From positions 1-64,000 of the forward strand of contig UWYS01000020.1 in assembly GCA_900291925.1 (NCBI GenBank): a DNA stretch of 64,000 nucleotides, written 5' to 3'. Positions 10,633 through 21,353 of the stretch are shown in pieces; the first letter of the stretch is position 1, and each line of letters starts with the position of its first letter. The notes under the pieces were generated by a model. It was not told where the DNA came from and did no database searches. It saw nothing but the letters and a program-made list of their open reading frames with translations. Source of the stretch: Thecaphora thlaspeos. Taxonomy: Eukaryota; Basidiomycota; Ustilaginomycetes; Urocystidales; Glomosporiaceae. The translations under genes were made by a program, and so were the position numbers.

Positions 10633-13600
10633 ATGCCTCGTCGTGCTGGCGCAAGAGCGCAGCAGCCGCAGCGCCACACGTTCCCAAACAGCACCCTCGC
10701 CCACCGAGTCCCCCGCCGCAACAGTGACAACCACCTCGACGACTTCTCCATCCCACCGCTACATCCCATCCCAGATGCCCTGCCCTCAGCGCTGCCAGTT
10801 GATGGCCACCCGAGGCTCGGCTCGCTCCTCGTCTCTTCAGCCCTTGTCGGCGCTCCCTCTGGCGCACCGCCCGCTGGCATCACCACGGCGTACCCAGAGC
10901 CGCCGCGCTTCCGTCTGCCCCCGCTCATGCCACAGCCGGACTCGGACCGGGCGCAAGACGACCCCGTACTTGACGCTTATCTACAGCGACAGCCACTGCC
11001 CACTCCTCGGGGTCTCGTCTGCCAGCCTCTGCCGCCGCTCCCGTCCGCCGAGACGGCACAGAGGAGACACCGCTCCAGCTCGGCGTCATCGTCGTTGTCC
11101 TCCTCCTCGGCATCGTCACCCACCTCGTCCACCTCGCCCTCGCCCTCACTCATCGACCAGGAAGGGCCGATCGAGCCAGGTACCCACACGTCCGCCCCCT
11201 ACCTCCACTACTGGTCGGCCTTCGACCATCTTCGTCGCACACCCGCCCTCGTCCAGGCACCACCTTTGGCCGCCCTCTCCGATCACGCCTTCCTCGCCGC
11301 ACGCGCCGAGCACAGCTGCCACGGCGACGCAGACATCTCGCAGGCGCTCCTCGAGTATCTCGACCCTATCCCCGCCCCCTCGACCCTCCTCTCCTACCGC
11401 CCGGCACCCTGCCATTCCCTACCCGACGTCCTCACCTCGCTCCTCTCCACCGTAGCCACCGCTTCCACGTCGGCCCTCTTCCACTGGGACGAAGCGACTC
11501 TCAGCTTTCACTGGTCCCACACACTCCAACGACGCGCCGACGAGCACGCAGAGCGGCGAAGCGCACAAAGACGCAAGCGGCGCGCCAGCAAGAGGACGCA
11601 TGGTCGGCAGCCCGAGATCGACGAGGCGGCATCGCAGACAAAGGTGCAGTGGTGGGGTACCGAGCACATCCAAGGATGGACGCAGCAGGCTTCGGATAGC
11701 GTGGTACGCCCCTTTCTCGAAGTAGCCACCCTCCTCCGCCGCATCGAGGCGCGTCTGGCAGAGGTGCGCAGGGCCGACCGCAGCAGCGGCAGCACAAAGG
11801 AGGCGCCCGCCTTGGCCTTTGCCCTCGACACGGTCCTCCAGTGGCTCAGAGCGCAGCTCTCCCGCTGGGCCGAGACGCGCGCACAGGGACGCGGCGCGGC
11901 CGCGGCCGAGTCCAGCGCCAGCCCTTCGCCCTTTCCGCCCGTATCGGCGGCCATCCTCAATGCCGCCGCCGAGCTCGATGAGACGCTCGACGTCCTCGTC
12001 ACGCTGGCCAACCTGCTCTCGTGCTCCGCATCGCGCCTGCCGCCGCTCAAGCCGCTGGTCTGGCTGCCTTCCGCCTCGGCCTGCCTGACACATCTCCATT
12101 CGCACCTCGTCGCCTCGTGCGCCGCGCGCGCATCTCCACTCTCACAGGCCCTGCTTGCCTACCTCCTCGACCGCACCTCCTCCACCTGGCGCACAGAGGT
12201 GGCCACCTGGATGGGCTGGCCCGGGTTTGCCTCGGACCGGACCGGCGAAATGGACCAGGAGCTCGTCGCCCTCACCACACGCGACAGCGCCAGGGCGAGC
12301 GGCAAGTGGCGCGAGAGCAAGCGTGCCACACCGTGGAGTGGCGCAGAGATCGAGTGGGCGCTCGACGAGCGCGGCGAAGAGGACGTCGGGTATATCCTCC
12401 GGCCTTCGGCTGTACCGTCGTTCGTCGGGCTTGGCGATGCGAGGGACTTTCTCGAGGCGGGTAGGGCGCTGCGGCTGCTCAAGAAGGTGGCGCCGCCCGG
12501 CCATCCGCTCGTCGCCGCATGGACGCTGGAGGGTGAAGACGGCGGTGGCGGGACCGGCAGTAACGGCGGCACGACTTTCCATCTCGGCGGAGATCATGAT
12601 GCCGGCCGTCGCCATCCTCCTGCATCTGCAGCCGCATCGGTGCCTCTACCGCTCCCGACCTGGCTCTGGAAGCAGGACGAGTCGCTTCAGCTCTCGGCGG
12701 AGACACAGGCTAGGGTCTCGAAGCTGCGGCTCGGGGTAGCCCGTTGGCGGCGCAATAGGACGCGCGCCGCCACTCATAGTCAGCAATACAGCCGCGGCAG
12801 GACGCAGAGCGCCGACGCGAGGCTCGCCAGTAGCACCGTCGATGCCGAGGGAGGCGGCTCATTAGCAATGTCCTCATCATCGCCGCTGCTGCTTGGTCAG
12901 CTCGAGACGATCGAGGGGTCTATGACGGTAGAGCAGCAGCCAGACGACGACGACGAGGAGAAGCCCGCGACAAAATTCACGGAGGCGGGCATGGACGAGC
13001 TGCCTGATGGCGAAAAAGAGCAGCCGCTGCTGCCCGGACTCGAGGCGCTCGAGGACCGCTTTGCCAGGATGACGCGGTTATTTGACGCCGTGCCGTCGTT
13101 TATACCAGCACAGAAAGAGGCGCCGCCGACAACAACGGTCGCGAGTGTCGCTCTCGGCGACGATCAACGTCGGCTCAAGGCCTCTGATACCGCCGCCGCC
13201 GCTGAGGATCGCATGTCGCTGGCGCCGCTGCCACCTGATGCTCCTCAGGAGGATCTCGTCGTCTACCTGGCCACCTACCTCATCGCAGCCTCTTCCGCCT
13301 CTTCCCATTCAGGGCAAAAATATCGGCAGTCGTCGCCTGCCGGGAATGTCGTCGCCGACGCCGTTTCGCCAGTGGCCCTCGCCCAGCTTACCCATGAATC
13401 TCTCGTCGCCCCGCTCCAGACCTGGTCGCGCTTGATCAACTCGGCGCTCATCTCCGTCTTCTTCCAGGACCTGGGCCTCGCTACCTACCTCGAAACGTGC
13501 AAGCGCTTCCTCCTCCTCGGTAGCGATCACTTCGAGCGGCGCATCACCGCCGCCCTGTTTGGCGAGGACGACGCTGATGGCGAGGAAGGTGGGGGCGATG

Positions 13601-15012
13601 ACATCGTCTTCGTCGCATCCGCGGCGGATTCGGACCGGCCGATTGCGCTGAGCAGTAGATTGACGGGCGAGGGCAAGTGGCCGCCCACGGATGCACTCCT
13701 CTCTTCTTCGCTCAACTCGGCCGTCCTCGAAACGGTGGGCGGGATGCGCGCTACCAACACGGAGCGGATCCGAGCGGGCGCGCGTAGTGTCGATCGAGGT
13801 GACGATGGAGCCATCTCCTTGGCTCTCAAGGACCTAGACGACCGACTCTCGTTTGCCGTCATCGATCCAGGCTCTTCGTCGAACTGGACGGACCCGAAGA
13901 GTATTGCCGCGCTCGACTGGCTCACGCTCTCGTTCCACCCACCACCTCTGATCGCACCGCTGCTGACGCAGCTGGCACAGACGCGCTACCAGCGTCTCTG
14001 GAACCTGCTGCTGCAGCTCAAGCGCGTGCGTGTGGCGCTGCGTGGGTGCTTTCGACGGTGCTTTGGTAAGACGGCAGCGGGTATGGAGGGATGGACGAAG
14101 GGGGGGGAAGCGACGGCGACAAGATTCCACTGGACCGCGCGACACTTCCTCGATGTGGTCGAGCGGTATGTCCACGAGATTGGCATCGAGCAGCACTGGA
14201 TGAAGTTCATGGTACGGCTGGACAAGGTGCGGGTTGGTGTGGCAGATGATGGACCACAAGGCCCGCCTTCCCCCGACGCTGCGGCCGACGCCGACGACGA
14301 CGACGACGACGCCGATGAGGATGAAAACGAGGACGAGGACGGCGAAATCGGCATGGCAGGGGCGGGTCGCAGCGAAGGCGGAGGCGGCGGAGGCGAGCTC
14401 AAAGACGTCTTCAGCCTCGCGCGCTACCACGAGCGGGTGCTGGATCGGATGCTGGAGACGTGCTTCCTCAAAGAACGGCAGAGGCGGCTGATGAAGATCT
14501 TGGCCGAGGTGTTGCAGGCCCAGCTGGACTTCTGCGCTCTCGTCGCTTCGCCCGCCACGGCGGCAAGGCAGAAGGAGAAGGAGGTGATGGCGCTATTCGA
14601 GAGACATCAGAAGAGGGTCGGGATGTTTGTGCGCGCGCTCATGATCGTCAGGGAGCGCGCGCCTTCAGAAGCCTCGATGGACCGTCTGTCCGGCCATCCA
14701 CCCGCGCTCGATGCCGTGACCAACACGACGACGACGATGGCGGCGACGACGAGAAGAAGGGCAGACCTGGAGGCCGAAATTGAACGCCAGAGGATGGAGC
14801 TCGAGTCCGACCTGGATCGCCTCGAACGTGGAGGCGACGATGGCGCGACTTTGGCGGCGGTGGGCTTGGGAGGTACGAGGCGAGGCAATTCCACCGCCAC
14901 GGGCACGAGCGCGGGTGCGGGTGGAAGAAGGGCGGATCCGATTGAGATTCTTCTGGGACGGCTATGGGGCGGTGGCTTCTACGCGGGCAGAGGAGAGGGC
15001 GGAAGGCGCTAG
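10633..15012 (+). CDS. Gamma-tubulin complex component, GCP5/GCP6-like (Spc97/Spc98 family)
   Basis: A single exon codes for 1459 aa from an ATG at 10633 in context GCCATG. The N-terminal 100 residues and several inserts are low-complexity. Grip1-type signals include the stretch at about residue 590-620 (VPSFVGLGDARDFLEAGRAL), which resembles the conserved GCP segment ending in Ala-Gly-Lys-Ser-Leu-x-Leu-Leu. The Grip2 half starts near LVAPLQTWSRLINSALISVF and includes DLGLATYLETCKRFLLLGSD. The final domain has LDWLTLSFHPPPLIAPLL, YQRLWNLLLQLKRV and FHWTARHFLDVVERYVHEIG. Such proteins bind gamma-tubulin in the ring complex that nucleates microtubules at spindle pole bodies. An acidic Asp/Glu insert and long disordered loops make it much longer than GCP2/3, which together with the motif drift favours the GCP5/6 class. 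Confidence 0.82.
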   Translation: MPRRAGARAQQPQRHTFPNSTLAHRVPRRNSDNHLDDFSIPPLHPIPDALPSALPVDGHPRLGSLLVSSALVGAPSGAPPAGITTAYPEPPRFRLPPLMPQPDSDRAQDDPVLDAYLQRQPLPTPRGLVCQPLPPLPSAETAQRRHRSSSASSSLSSSSASSPTSSTSPSPSLIDQEGPIEPGTHTSAPYLHYWSAFDHLRRTPALVQAPPLAALSDHAFLAARAEHSCHGDADISQALLEYLDPIPAPSTLLSYRPAPCHSLPDVLTSLLSTVATASTSALFHWDEATLSFHWSHTLQRRADEHAERRSAQRRKRRASKRTHGRQPEIDEAASQTKVQWWGTEHIQGWTQQASDSVVRPFLEVATLLRRIEARLAEVRRADRSSGSTKEAPALAFALDTVLQWLRAQLSRWAETRAQGRGAAAAESSASPSPFPPVSAAILNAAAELDETLDVLVTLANLLSCSASRLPPLKPLVWLPSASACLTHLHSHLVASCAARASPLSQALLAYLLDRTSSTWRTEVATWMGWPGFASDRTGEMDQELVALTTRDSARASGKWRESKRATPWSGAEIEWALDERGEEDVGYILRPSAVPSFVGLGDARDFLEAGRALRLLKKVAPPGHPLVAAWTLEGEDGGGGTGSNGGTTFHLGGDHDAGRRHPPASAAASVPLPLPTWLWKQDESLQLSAETQARVSKLRLGVARWRRNRTRAATHSQQYSRGRTQSADARLASSTVDAEGGGSLAMSSSSPLLLGQLETIEGSMTVEQQPDDDDEEKPATKFTEAGMDELPDGEKEQPLLPGLEALEDRFARMTRLFDAVPSFIPAQKEAPPTTTVASVALGDDQRRLKASDTAAAAEDRMSLAPLPPDAPQEDLVVYLATYLIAASSASSHSGQKYRQSSPAGNVVADAVSPVALAQLTHESLVAPLQTWSRLINSALISVFFQDLGLATYLETCKRFLLLGSDHFERRITAALFGEDDADGEEGGGDDIVFVASAADSDRPIALSSRLTGEGKWPPTDALLSSSLNSAVLETVGGMRATNTERIRAGARSVDRGDDGAISLALKDLDDRLSFAVIDPGSSSNWTDPKSIAALDWLTLSFHPPPLIAPLLTQLAQTRYQRLWNLLLQLKRVRVALRGCFRRCFGKTAAGMEGWTKGGEATATRFHWTARHFLDVVERYVHEIGIEQHWMKFMVRLDKVRVGVADDGPQGPPSPDAAADADDDDDDADEDENEDEDGEIGMAGAGRSEGGGGGGELKDVFSLARYHERVLDRMLETCFLKERQRRLMKILAEVLQAQLDFCALVASPATAARQKEKEVMALFERHQKRVGMFVRALMIVRERAPSEASMDRLSGHPPALDAVTNTTTTMAATTRRRADLEAEIERQRMELESDLDRLERGGDDGATLAAVGLGGTRRGNSTATGTSAGAGGRRADPIEILLGRLWGGGFYAGRGEGGRR

Positions 15013-15481
15013 CAATGGAACTGGACGGAGGGAAATACGACGTTTGGGCTGCGAGGTAAGGCTAGGATGGGGGTAACTACATGACAGACACAGGCTCACT
15101 TTGCGATGTCTGCCAGAGGGTGTAATCGGGGAAATGTACAGTGGTAGCGCAGAACGCGCGTGCACAGACGCAAAACGCGCTTTGCTCGGCGCTGTGCCTC
15201 CACACGCCTGTCGGCTGGATGTGATTTCACATGGGTCGGCGAGCGAGGCCGACGGACGGACGGACGGACGGACGAAGCGGTTACTGTACGTTGTGCTTGC
15301 GGGCCGAGCCCAGCCGGGCCCCTCGGCCTTTGGTGGGTCGTCGGCCTAGCTCTCTTCCCTGCGACGCCTCGGCTTCTTCCCAACCACCACACCGCACCGC
15401 ACCGAATCGCACCAGCTTCGGTGCAATCACTCGACATTCGTCCCCCTTCTCCCCGTCGCCCACCCATCACTACCGCTCGCC
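15013..15481. other. Intergenic region with (GGAC)n microsatellite
   Basis: This is the spacer between two plus-strand genes. It contains a short GGAC tetranucleotide run at about 15250-15274 and a C/T-rich leader next to the enoyl-CoA hydratase start. No gene is recognised. Confidence 0.5.
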
Positions 15482-16655
15482 ATGATCGCCGCCTCTCTGC
15501 GCTCCTCGCTCCGCCTTGCCGCGGTCCGCACGGCGCTTCCCTCGACTCGGCTGCTCTCGACCTCGCTGCCGCGCTTCTCGGCCCCTGCCGCCGCCTCGTC
15601 GGCTGCCTACGAGAACATCCTTGTTTCGCATCCCGCCAAGGGTGTCGTCCTCATCACGCTCAACCGACCCAAGGCGCTCAACGCGCTCAACTCGGCCCTT
15701 TTCCGCGAGCTCAACGACGCCACCGAGACCGCCGATGCCGACCCCGCCGTCAGCGCCATCGTCCTTACCGGCAGCGACAAGGCCTTTGCAGCGGGTGCAG
15801 ACATCAAGGAGATGAAGGACGTGCAATACGCTCACGCCTACAAGACAAACTTTCTAGGTCACTGGACAAAGATCACCACCATCAAGAAGCCTATCATCGC
15901 TGCCGTCTCCGGTTTCGCCCTCGGCGGCGGCAGCGAGCTTGCCATGATGTAAGTGCATCGCGGCTCGTCTCTCGGCTTCCTTGTCTTTTTCCCTCGCTGA
16001 ATCTCTGTCCCGTCGCCCCGTCTCAACCCCTCGGCAGGTGCGACATCATTCTCGCCTCGCCCACAGCCCAGTTCGGCCAGCCCGAGATCAACCTCGGCGT
16101 GATCCCGGGCGCCGGCGGCACGCAACGCCTCACAAAGGCCGTCGGCAAATCGCTCGCCATGGAGATGAACCTGACCGGCCGCATGATTGGCGCCGAAGAG
16201 GCGGCGCAGCGCGGCCTGATCTCGCGCGTCGTGACAGAAAGCAGCGTCGTTGACGAGGCCGTCAAGGTGGGCTCAACGATCGCCAAGAAGAGCCAGATTG
16301 CCATCCAGGCGGCCAAGGAGGGCGTCAATGCCTGTGAGTATCGTTGTGGCCGGTAGTCGTGACGATCGCATTGATGGCGACCGAGCGGCGACGATGACGA
16401 TGATGACGACGACGACGACGACGTCGGACGACCTGACCGCAGGACTGATCTGCCCTGCTCCCACATCCTTCTACCCTGCCCACGTCCCCGTCCCCGCCCC
16501 CCCGCCGCTGGACGCGTACAGCGTTTGAGCTTTCGCTGCAAGAGGGGACGCGCTTCGAGCGTCGCCTGTTCCACTCGCTCTTTGCGACAAAGGACCAGAA
16601 GGAGGGCATGGCCGCCTTTGTGGAAAAGAGGAAGCCCACCTTTACCAACGAGTAG
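15482..16655 (+). CDS. ECHS1: Mitochondrial enoyl-CoA hydratase (crotonase family)
   Basis: Three exons are proposed, 15482-15948, 16038-16333 and 16522-16655, with GT-AG introns; total 897 nt, 298 aa, the usual size of short-chain enoyl-CoA hydratase precursors. The first 40 residues are Arg/Ser/Ala-rich without acids, a typical mitochondrial targeting peptide. The crotonase fold is complete: [24 protein letters not shown], the oxyanion/first catalytic Glu block [19 protein letters not shown] across intron 1, and the second catalytic Glu block [19 protein letters not shown]. The C-terminal exon reads [19 protein letters not shown], a strongly conserved helix. The enzyme hydrates trans-2-enoyl-CoA to 3-hydroxyacyl-CoA in mitochondrial beta-oxidation and in valine breakdown. 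Confidence 0.95.
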
Positions 16656-17452
16656 ACGACGTCTAGTGTAAGCGGGGTCCCTGTAGCGTAGAGAGCCCGG
16701 TCGTCTTGGTCGTCTTGAAGCGACAGCAGTTCGTTCACCCTAGCTTTGGTCTTTCCTTCGAAATTTCGAGTAGCGATGAAAGCAGCGAAGAGGTGTCTCC
16801 TCCGCTCCGCCGCCTTGGTGTGCAGCAGGCAAGCAGGCGAGATATGGGCTTGCGTTGTGCCTGTGTGCGTGTGCGCGTGCTGCGTCCGCGCGTGTCACTC
16901 TGCCAGCTAGCGTCGTTGCTTGTCGGCCAAGCCTGGTCAAGGGAGGGCGCGCGCATGTGTCGCCGTAGTTACCCACGGTCGGGTCAGGTCGGGTGGAGCG
17001 GGCCAGCCGTCCGCCGCGCGCTGCCCTTGTTTTGTCTTTGGATCCGGCCTCTTGTCTCGTCCTCGTCGTACGTTGTCGTCGTCATATCATGGGACCGTCG
17101 ACTTTTCCTCCGTGTCTGTGAGTCAGCGTGCGCAGCGCCGGGTCGGTTGGCCGGATGGATGGGACAAACGGAGGATGGACTGTCGTTGGGCTGGTTGACC
17201 TGGACGGCTCGCTTTCCCCTGCTGCCGGTCTCAGGACGGTCGAGGTGCGGTTTAAGCACCTCAGGCTTCTCGCCTCTGCTGCCACCGCAACCGCAACCGT
17301 AGCCGCAGCGCGGAAGTAACGTTACCGTCCGAAGTCTTGAGTCAACGAGCTTGCTTCCTTGGGCCGCCACCACCATCTTTTGCCGGTTTCAACCCCCTAT
17401 CTGGTTCATCGTATCAAGAAAGATCGCAAACTCCATCAATCTTTCCGTCACC
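16656..17452. other. Intergenic region, no gene recognised
   Basis: About 800 bases between two plus-strand genes. Frames here lack recognisable domains. The right part, from about 17330, is probably the leader of the small gene at 17453. Confidence 0.5.
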
Positions 17453-17948
17453 ATGTCGCACCAAAACCACCACCGCCAACACCAACACCACCACCAGCAC
17501 GGCGAAACGGCACGCTACGTATCCTACGACACCTTCGGCGCTTCGTCGGGTATGGGTGTGGGCTCGACGGACCGAATCAAACCGGTCGGTGACAAAAAGG
17601 CGCGACACGAAGGTATCTCGCACTGGATGTCGCACGTCAATTCAAACGATCAGCGTACCGAGAGTAAGGATGAAAAGGTTCCCGTAAAGAAGAACGCAGA
17701 GGTGCCGACGGGATTTCAGGTTCGTATTTGTCCGTACTCGGTTGATGGAGACAATGGGTACGAGGGCGGGAAGGGAGGAGAGTAAGACGGACGTAGACCT
17801 CACCCACCCTGCTCGTCGGTCGTCAATGTGCGCTCTGATCAACCATCCCTTTCGCTCCCTCTTTGTCGCCACGGACGAGCAGAAGAACCACGCCCCCGAA
17901 AAGGCCAAAAAGGTGCTCGAGACTACGCAGTCGCTGCGCAAGGCATGA
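17453..17948 (+). CDS. Small His-rich hypothetical protein
   Basis: Two exons are proposed, 17453-17719 and 17883-17948, joined in phase 0 across an intron with a weak donor (GTTCGT) and an AG acceptor; the product is 110 aa. The N-terminus is His/Gln-rich (MSHQNHHRQHQHHHQH), followed by a hydrophilic Lys/Ser-rich body and an amphipathic C-terminal helix (EKAKKVLETTQSLRKA). There is no signal peptide or membrane segment. I do not recognise the family. The second exon is supported by its Lys/Ala helix character and the clean stop. Without splicing the frame would run to a stop at 17785. Confidence 0.45.
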
Positions 17949-18836
17949 ACGCGCTCGCTCGCTCGCTCGCTGTGCGTGGGTCGTAGCTCGACGTGCTCAG
18001 CATCGCAGGCCGTCTGGTGGTACGGCAAGCGCACACACGACCGTCGCCATGGCACCCGAGACAGGTTCAGACCCTAGGGAGTCGACATCGTCCGCACCCC
18101 GGCACCGATCGCACCATGCACAGAAGCGGCACTGTGAAGGGGGACAGCGAAGCGGATTTGATGACGGCCACCGCGTCGTACCTGTCACTCCGTTTGAGAC
18201 GTCTTTTCCCACGTCCCTCTCTTGCGGCCTATCTTGGCTGGCTGCTGACCCGTCGGAACGTTCCGTCGGCGCAATCACACATGTAAGCGTATCTGGAGAC
18301 AAGTAGCCTTGCCTCCTTGATGCCCCGCTCATGTCGGCGCCAGACCAGTCCGCGCAGCTAGAGCGTGTGCGTGTGAGAGGATGGAGGAAGATACGCGTGA
18401 CGAGACGAGGGCGCACTACGATGCACGGTGCTGCGAACAGAGGGAGGAGGTCAACGACGACGCCGACGACAGTGGCGGCGAGGTGGACTGGCCCCTTTTC
18501 CTGTGGCGCGATTGAAGAGGGAGAGCGAGGCGGATTGCGGCCTTTGCTCGCTCGGCGCAGCTGCTTGACACTGCGGCGAATGTGAGAGAGGCCGCGACGT
18601 GCGAGGGGATGTGCGCGCGGTGGGCAAAGGGCTGCCGCGTGCTGACTCAGCCACTCGCACGACATCGTCAGGGCAGAGTTGCTCCACCTGGCTTTAACGC
18701 CGCGGAAATTGGAAATAATAGAGGAATTGGAAATGGGCGCAGCGAAGCATCTTTCCTGCCTTGGCTCGCCGCTCGCCATTTGCCACTCGGCCACACATCG
18801 ACACCTGCCACCACCACCACCATCCATACGATCACC
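17949..18836. other. Intergenic region upstream of NFU1, no gene recognised
   Basis: The stretch starts with a short GCTC repeat (about 17949-17970). No frame has a recognisable domain on either strand. The last 120 bases, with CCA-rich sequence, look like the leader of the NFU1 gene. Confidence 0.5.
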
Positions 18837-19901
18837 ATGCTGGCGTCTTCTACAGCCGCATCCTCGCTCGTAGCCGGCGCAGGCAGGCGGATCCTCCGCC
18901 TCGCACCGCGTTCGACGTCCACCGCCGCTCCACCCAGCGGCAGCCGGGCTTTCCTCCCCGCCACATCCTCCCGCCCCATTTCCTCGATCGCCTCGTCTTC
19001 GTCCTCGTCCTCGTGGAGCAGACGTGCCTCGATGGCTCTCCCCTCGCTCTCCTCGATTGCCGCTGCGCCGGCTTCGCGACACCACCAGAACCAGCAGCGC
19101 CGCACCATGTTCATCCAGACCGAGTCGACGCCCAACGAAGACTCGCTCAAGTTCCTCCCGGGGCAGCAGGTCATGGAGTCGGGCACCGCCGAGTTCCTCG
19201 ACACGCGCAGCTCCATGACATCGCCGCTCGCCAAGCAGCTCATGCAGATCCCCGGCGTCCTCTCCGTCTTCTACGGGCCGGATTTCGTTACTGTCAGCAA
19301 GGACGCCCAGTACAACTGGGGCACGCTCAAGCCCGAAATCTACTCGGCCATCATGGAGTTCTTTACCGCCGGACACGCCCTCTTCACCGAACCAGACTCG
19401 CAGCAGGGCAGCAGCGACACCGTCATCCTCGACACCGACTCCGAGGTCGTCGCCATGATCAAGGAGCTCCTCGACACGCGCGTCCGCCCCGCCATCCAAG
19501 AGGACGGAGGCGACCTCGAATACCGAGGCTTCGAGGAGGACGGTGATGGCATCGTCCGCGTCAAGCTAAAGGGCAGCTGCCGCGGCTGCGACTCGAGCAC
19601 CGTCACGCTCAAGAGCGGCATCGAGCGCATGCTCATGCACTACATTCCCGAAGTCAAGGGCGTCGAACAGGTGAGCTACGCCGTTGCGGCGCACATGCAG
19701 AATGCTCGGCGTTCCCGACCACTGACCGCTTACCGCTGTTGTTCTCTGTCCCTTGGCCTGCCTGCCTCCCGATCGGCCCGTCCCTCCCTCTGCCAGGTCC
19801 TGGACCAGGAAGAAGAAATCGCGCTCGACGAGTTCGCCAAGCTGGAAAAGAAGCTGCAAAAGGAGAGGCAGAGGGAGGAATCGATGGGCTTCTCGGTGTG
19901 A
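18837..19901 (+). CDS. NFU1: NifU-like iron-sulfur cluster scaffold/carrier, mitochondrial
   Basis: Two exons, 18837-19670 and 19797-19901, give 312 aa. A Ser/Arg-rich, acid-free presequence of about 85 residues indicates mitochondrial import. The Nfu N-terminal domain follows ([19 protein letters not shown], then [25 protein letters not shown]). The C-terminal NifU domain holds [20 protein letters not shown] and the cluster-binding CRGC motif in [19 protein letters not shown]. The last exon is a charged helix. NFU1 receives a 4Fe-4S cluster and passes it to lipoyl synthase and respiratory complexes. The 126-nt intron is a multiple of three and has no stop in frame, so an unspliced transcript would still read through to the same end. 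Confidence 0.95.
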   Translation: MLASSTAASSLVAGAGRRILRLAPRSTSTAAPPSGSRAFLPATSSRPISSIASSSSSSSWSRRASMALPSLSSIAAAPASRHHQNQQRRTMFIQTESTPNEDSLKFLPGQQVMESGTAEFLDTRSSMTSPLAKQLMQIPGVLSVFYGPDFVTVSKDAQYNWGTLKPEIYSAIMEFFTAGHALFTEPDSQQGSSDTVILDTDSEVVAMIKELLDTRVRPAIQEDGGDLEYRGFEEDGDGIVRVKLKGSCRGCDSSTVTLKSGIERMLMHYIPEVKGVEQVSYAVAAHMQNARRSRPLTAYRCCSLSLGLPASRSARPSLCQVLDQEEEIALDEFAKLEKKLQKERQREESMGFSV

Positions 19902-20086
19902 TTCGATGCCTCGCTGCAACCTGTAGTCGTCTGACCGTATGGAAGTATCATGATTGGATCGCCCCCTTGTGTCATTGCACAATCACTCTGTGCCACTCTA
20001 CCAACCACGCGATGCACCTTTCGACTGAAGCAGACTCCGCAGGTCGAACGACGTAATGTCGCTTCATCGTCATCGTCATTGACATA

Positions 20087-20974
20087 ACGCGTTTCCCTAG
20101 GAATCCGGCCGGGAAAAAGCAGACTGTCTACCACCCTCACTACCACCATCACCGCCATTGTCATCGACCATTCTACTATCCACCGCATCTCCTGACTGCC
20201 CCCGCTGCTCTCTCTCTCAGCACCCACCGACACATCAATGCGAGTTGTACCACCCACGCCCCACCATGCCACCCTCACCTACGCAGCAAGTACGACCGCG
20301 CACTCGAGAATCAGCGCATGGACGGCGCTCTGCTCGACAACCTCACCGCCTTCTTCAACATCTTCTGCAGCATGCTGCGCAAGTACAACATTCGGGATCC
20401 ACTGGTGATCTGGCAGGGCAAGTGGCACCACCTTGGCAACCACCGCCACATAGAGGGACCAGGCAAAGGCTGCCACTTTGCCGTCTCGCCCAAGGGGTGG
20501 ACAAGCAACAACTTGGCGCAAGGGCATCAGCAAGACGTCGGTCCGCAAGGCCTTTGCTGACGTTGGCCTCACCTTGCCCGCTGCAGCAGAGAAGGTCCTC
20601 GCCAAGCTGCCAGGCTTCAAGCCTCGCAATCAGACCCCGCCGCCAGTCGAGGGCCCCTTTTTCAACACTCCAACACTCCAACCAACCCAGCTCGCTTTCA
20701 CAACCTCGCGCTGAGCCTGTCAAGCTTGCCGCCACTGCCTCGGCTTGCTCTCAATCCCGCTTTGGCCGGACCTCCATTTCAGTGACCTGTACGGCGGCCG
20801 TGGACTGGCTGAGCGTTTCTGATGGCCCAATGTATGCAGTAAGTGTCGAAATGGATTGCATTGCTTGTCCAGTGCTTGGTACACAATAGAGCCGTCGACA
20901 ACAATGGCGGTGATGGTGGTAGTGAGGGTGGTAGACAGTCTGCTTTATGAGGCCGGATTCCTAGGGAAACGCGT
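20087..20974. mobile_element. Non-autonomous TA-flanked DNA transposon with long terminal inverted repeats
   Basis: The left end (20087 onward, ACGCGTTTCCCTAGGAATCC) is repeated in inverted orientation at the right end (reading back from 20974). The match extends about 80 bases, with a few mismatches, to near 20167 and 20895. The inner part of each arm is a CCA/TGG-rich stretch. Both ends abut a TA dinucleotide (20085-20086 and 20975-20976), the duplication expected for Tc1/mariner/pogo insertions. The 888-bp element is too short for a full transposase but contains decayed transposase-like frames. It lies between NFU1 and the lipase gene, in intergenic DNA. Confidence 0.88.
20278..20714 (+). 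pseudogene. Decayed DDE transposase fragment inside the TA-flanked element
   Basis: Two overlapping frames carry transposase-like pieces. One, to about 20515, ends in HFAVSPKGWTSNNLA, which resembles the catalytic-domain segment (Ser-Pro-Lys-Gly-Trp-Thr-x-Asn) of pogo-like DDE enzymes. The other continues from about 20515 to 20714 with SKTSVRKAFADVGLTLPAAAEKVLAKL. That resembles the C-terminal Ser-x-x-x-Ile-x-x-Ala-Phe-x-x-x-Gly motif, followed by a Pro-rich tail. A frame change between them and the missing N-terminal helix-turn-helix part mean it is not functional. The assignment rests on motif memory, not on a search. Confidence 0.55.
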
Positions 20975-20999
20975 TACGGGGAAGGGATGGGCATTCGAA

Positions 21000-21353
21000 A
21001 GATGAAGAGCGATACAGTTATCTCATGCATCTTTACACTGACGGTAAGTGTTTGTCCGTTCCGTTGACGGTGAAGATTTGGTTCAGGTTGCGACGAAATG
21101 ACGCGTGCGGTCGAGAATGGCGGACTGAGATGCGTGTAATTATTTGTATTTCATGTTTCGTTGGCACTTCGAAATGACGCAGAGGGAACAGAAGGAAAGG
21201 TGTGGTGGGAGGGAAGAGAGAAAAAGAAGGGGAAGGGCGAGAAGGGCTAGGAGGAGATTGTGCAAGCGCCGGTGGGACGGCGACGGTTAATACGGACGAG
21301 GGGCGTACGTTGCGGACCAAGAAGGTTTTCTTGTCAGCGCGACGAGGCGAGTG
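21000..21353. other. Intergenic region, possible 3' part of the lipase gene
   Basis: No gene is recognised. G/A-rich on the plus strand (about 21180-21260), hence C/T-rich on the lipase strand. If the lipase has an additional C-terminal intron, its last exon could lie here. Confidence 0.35.
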
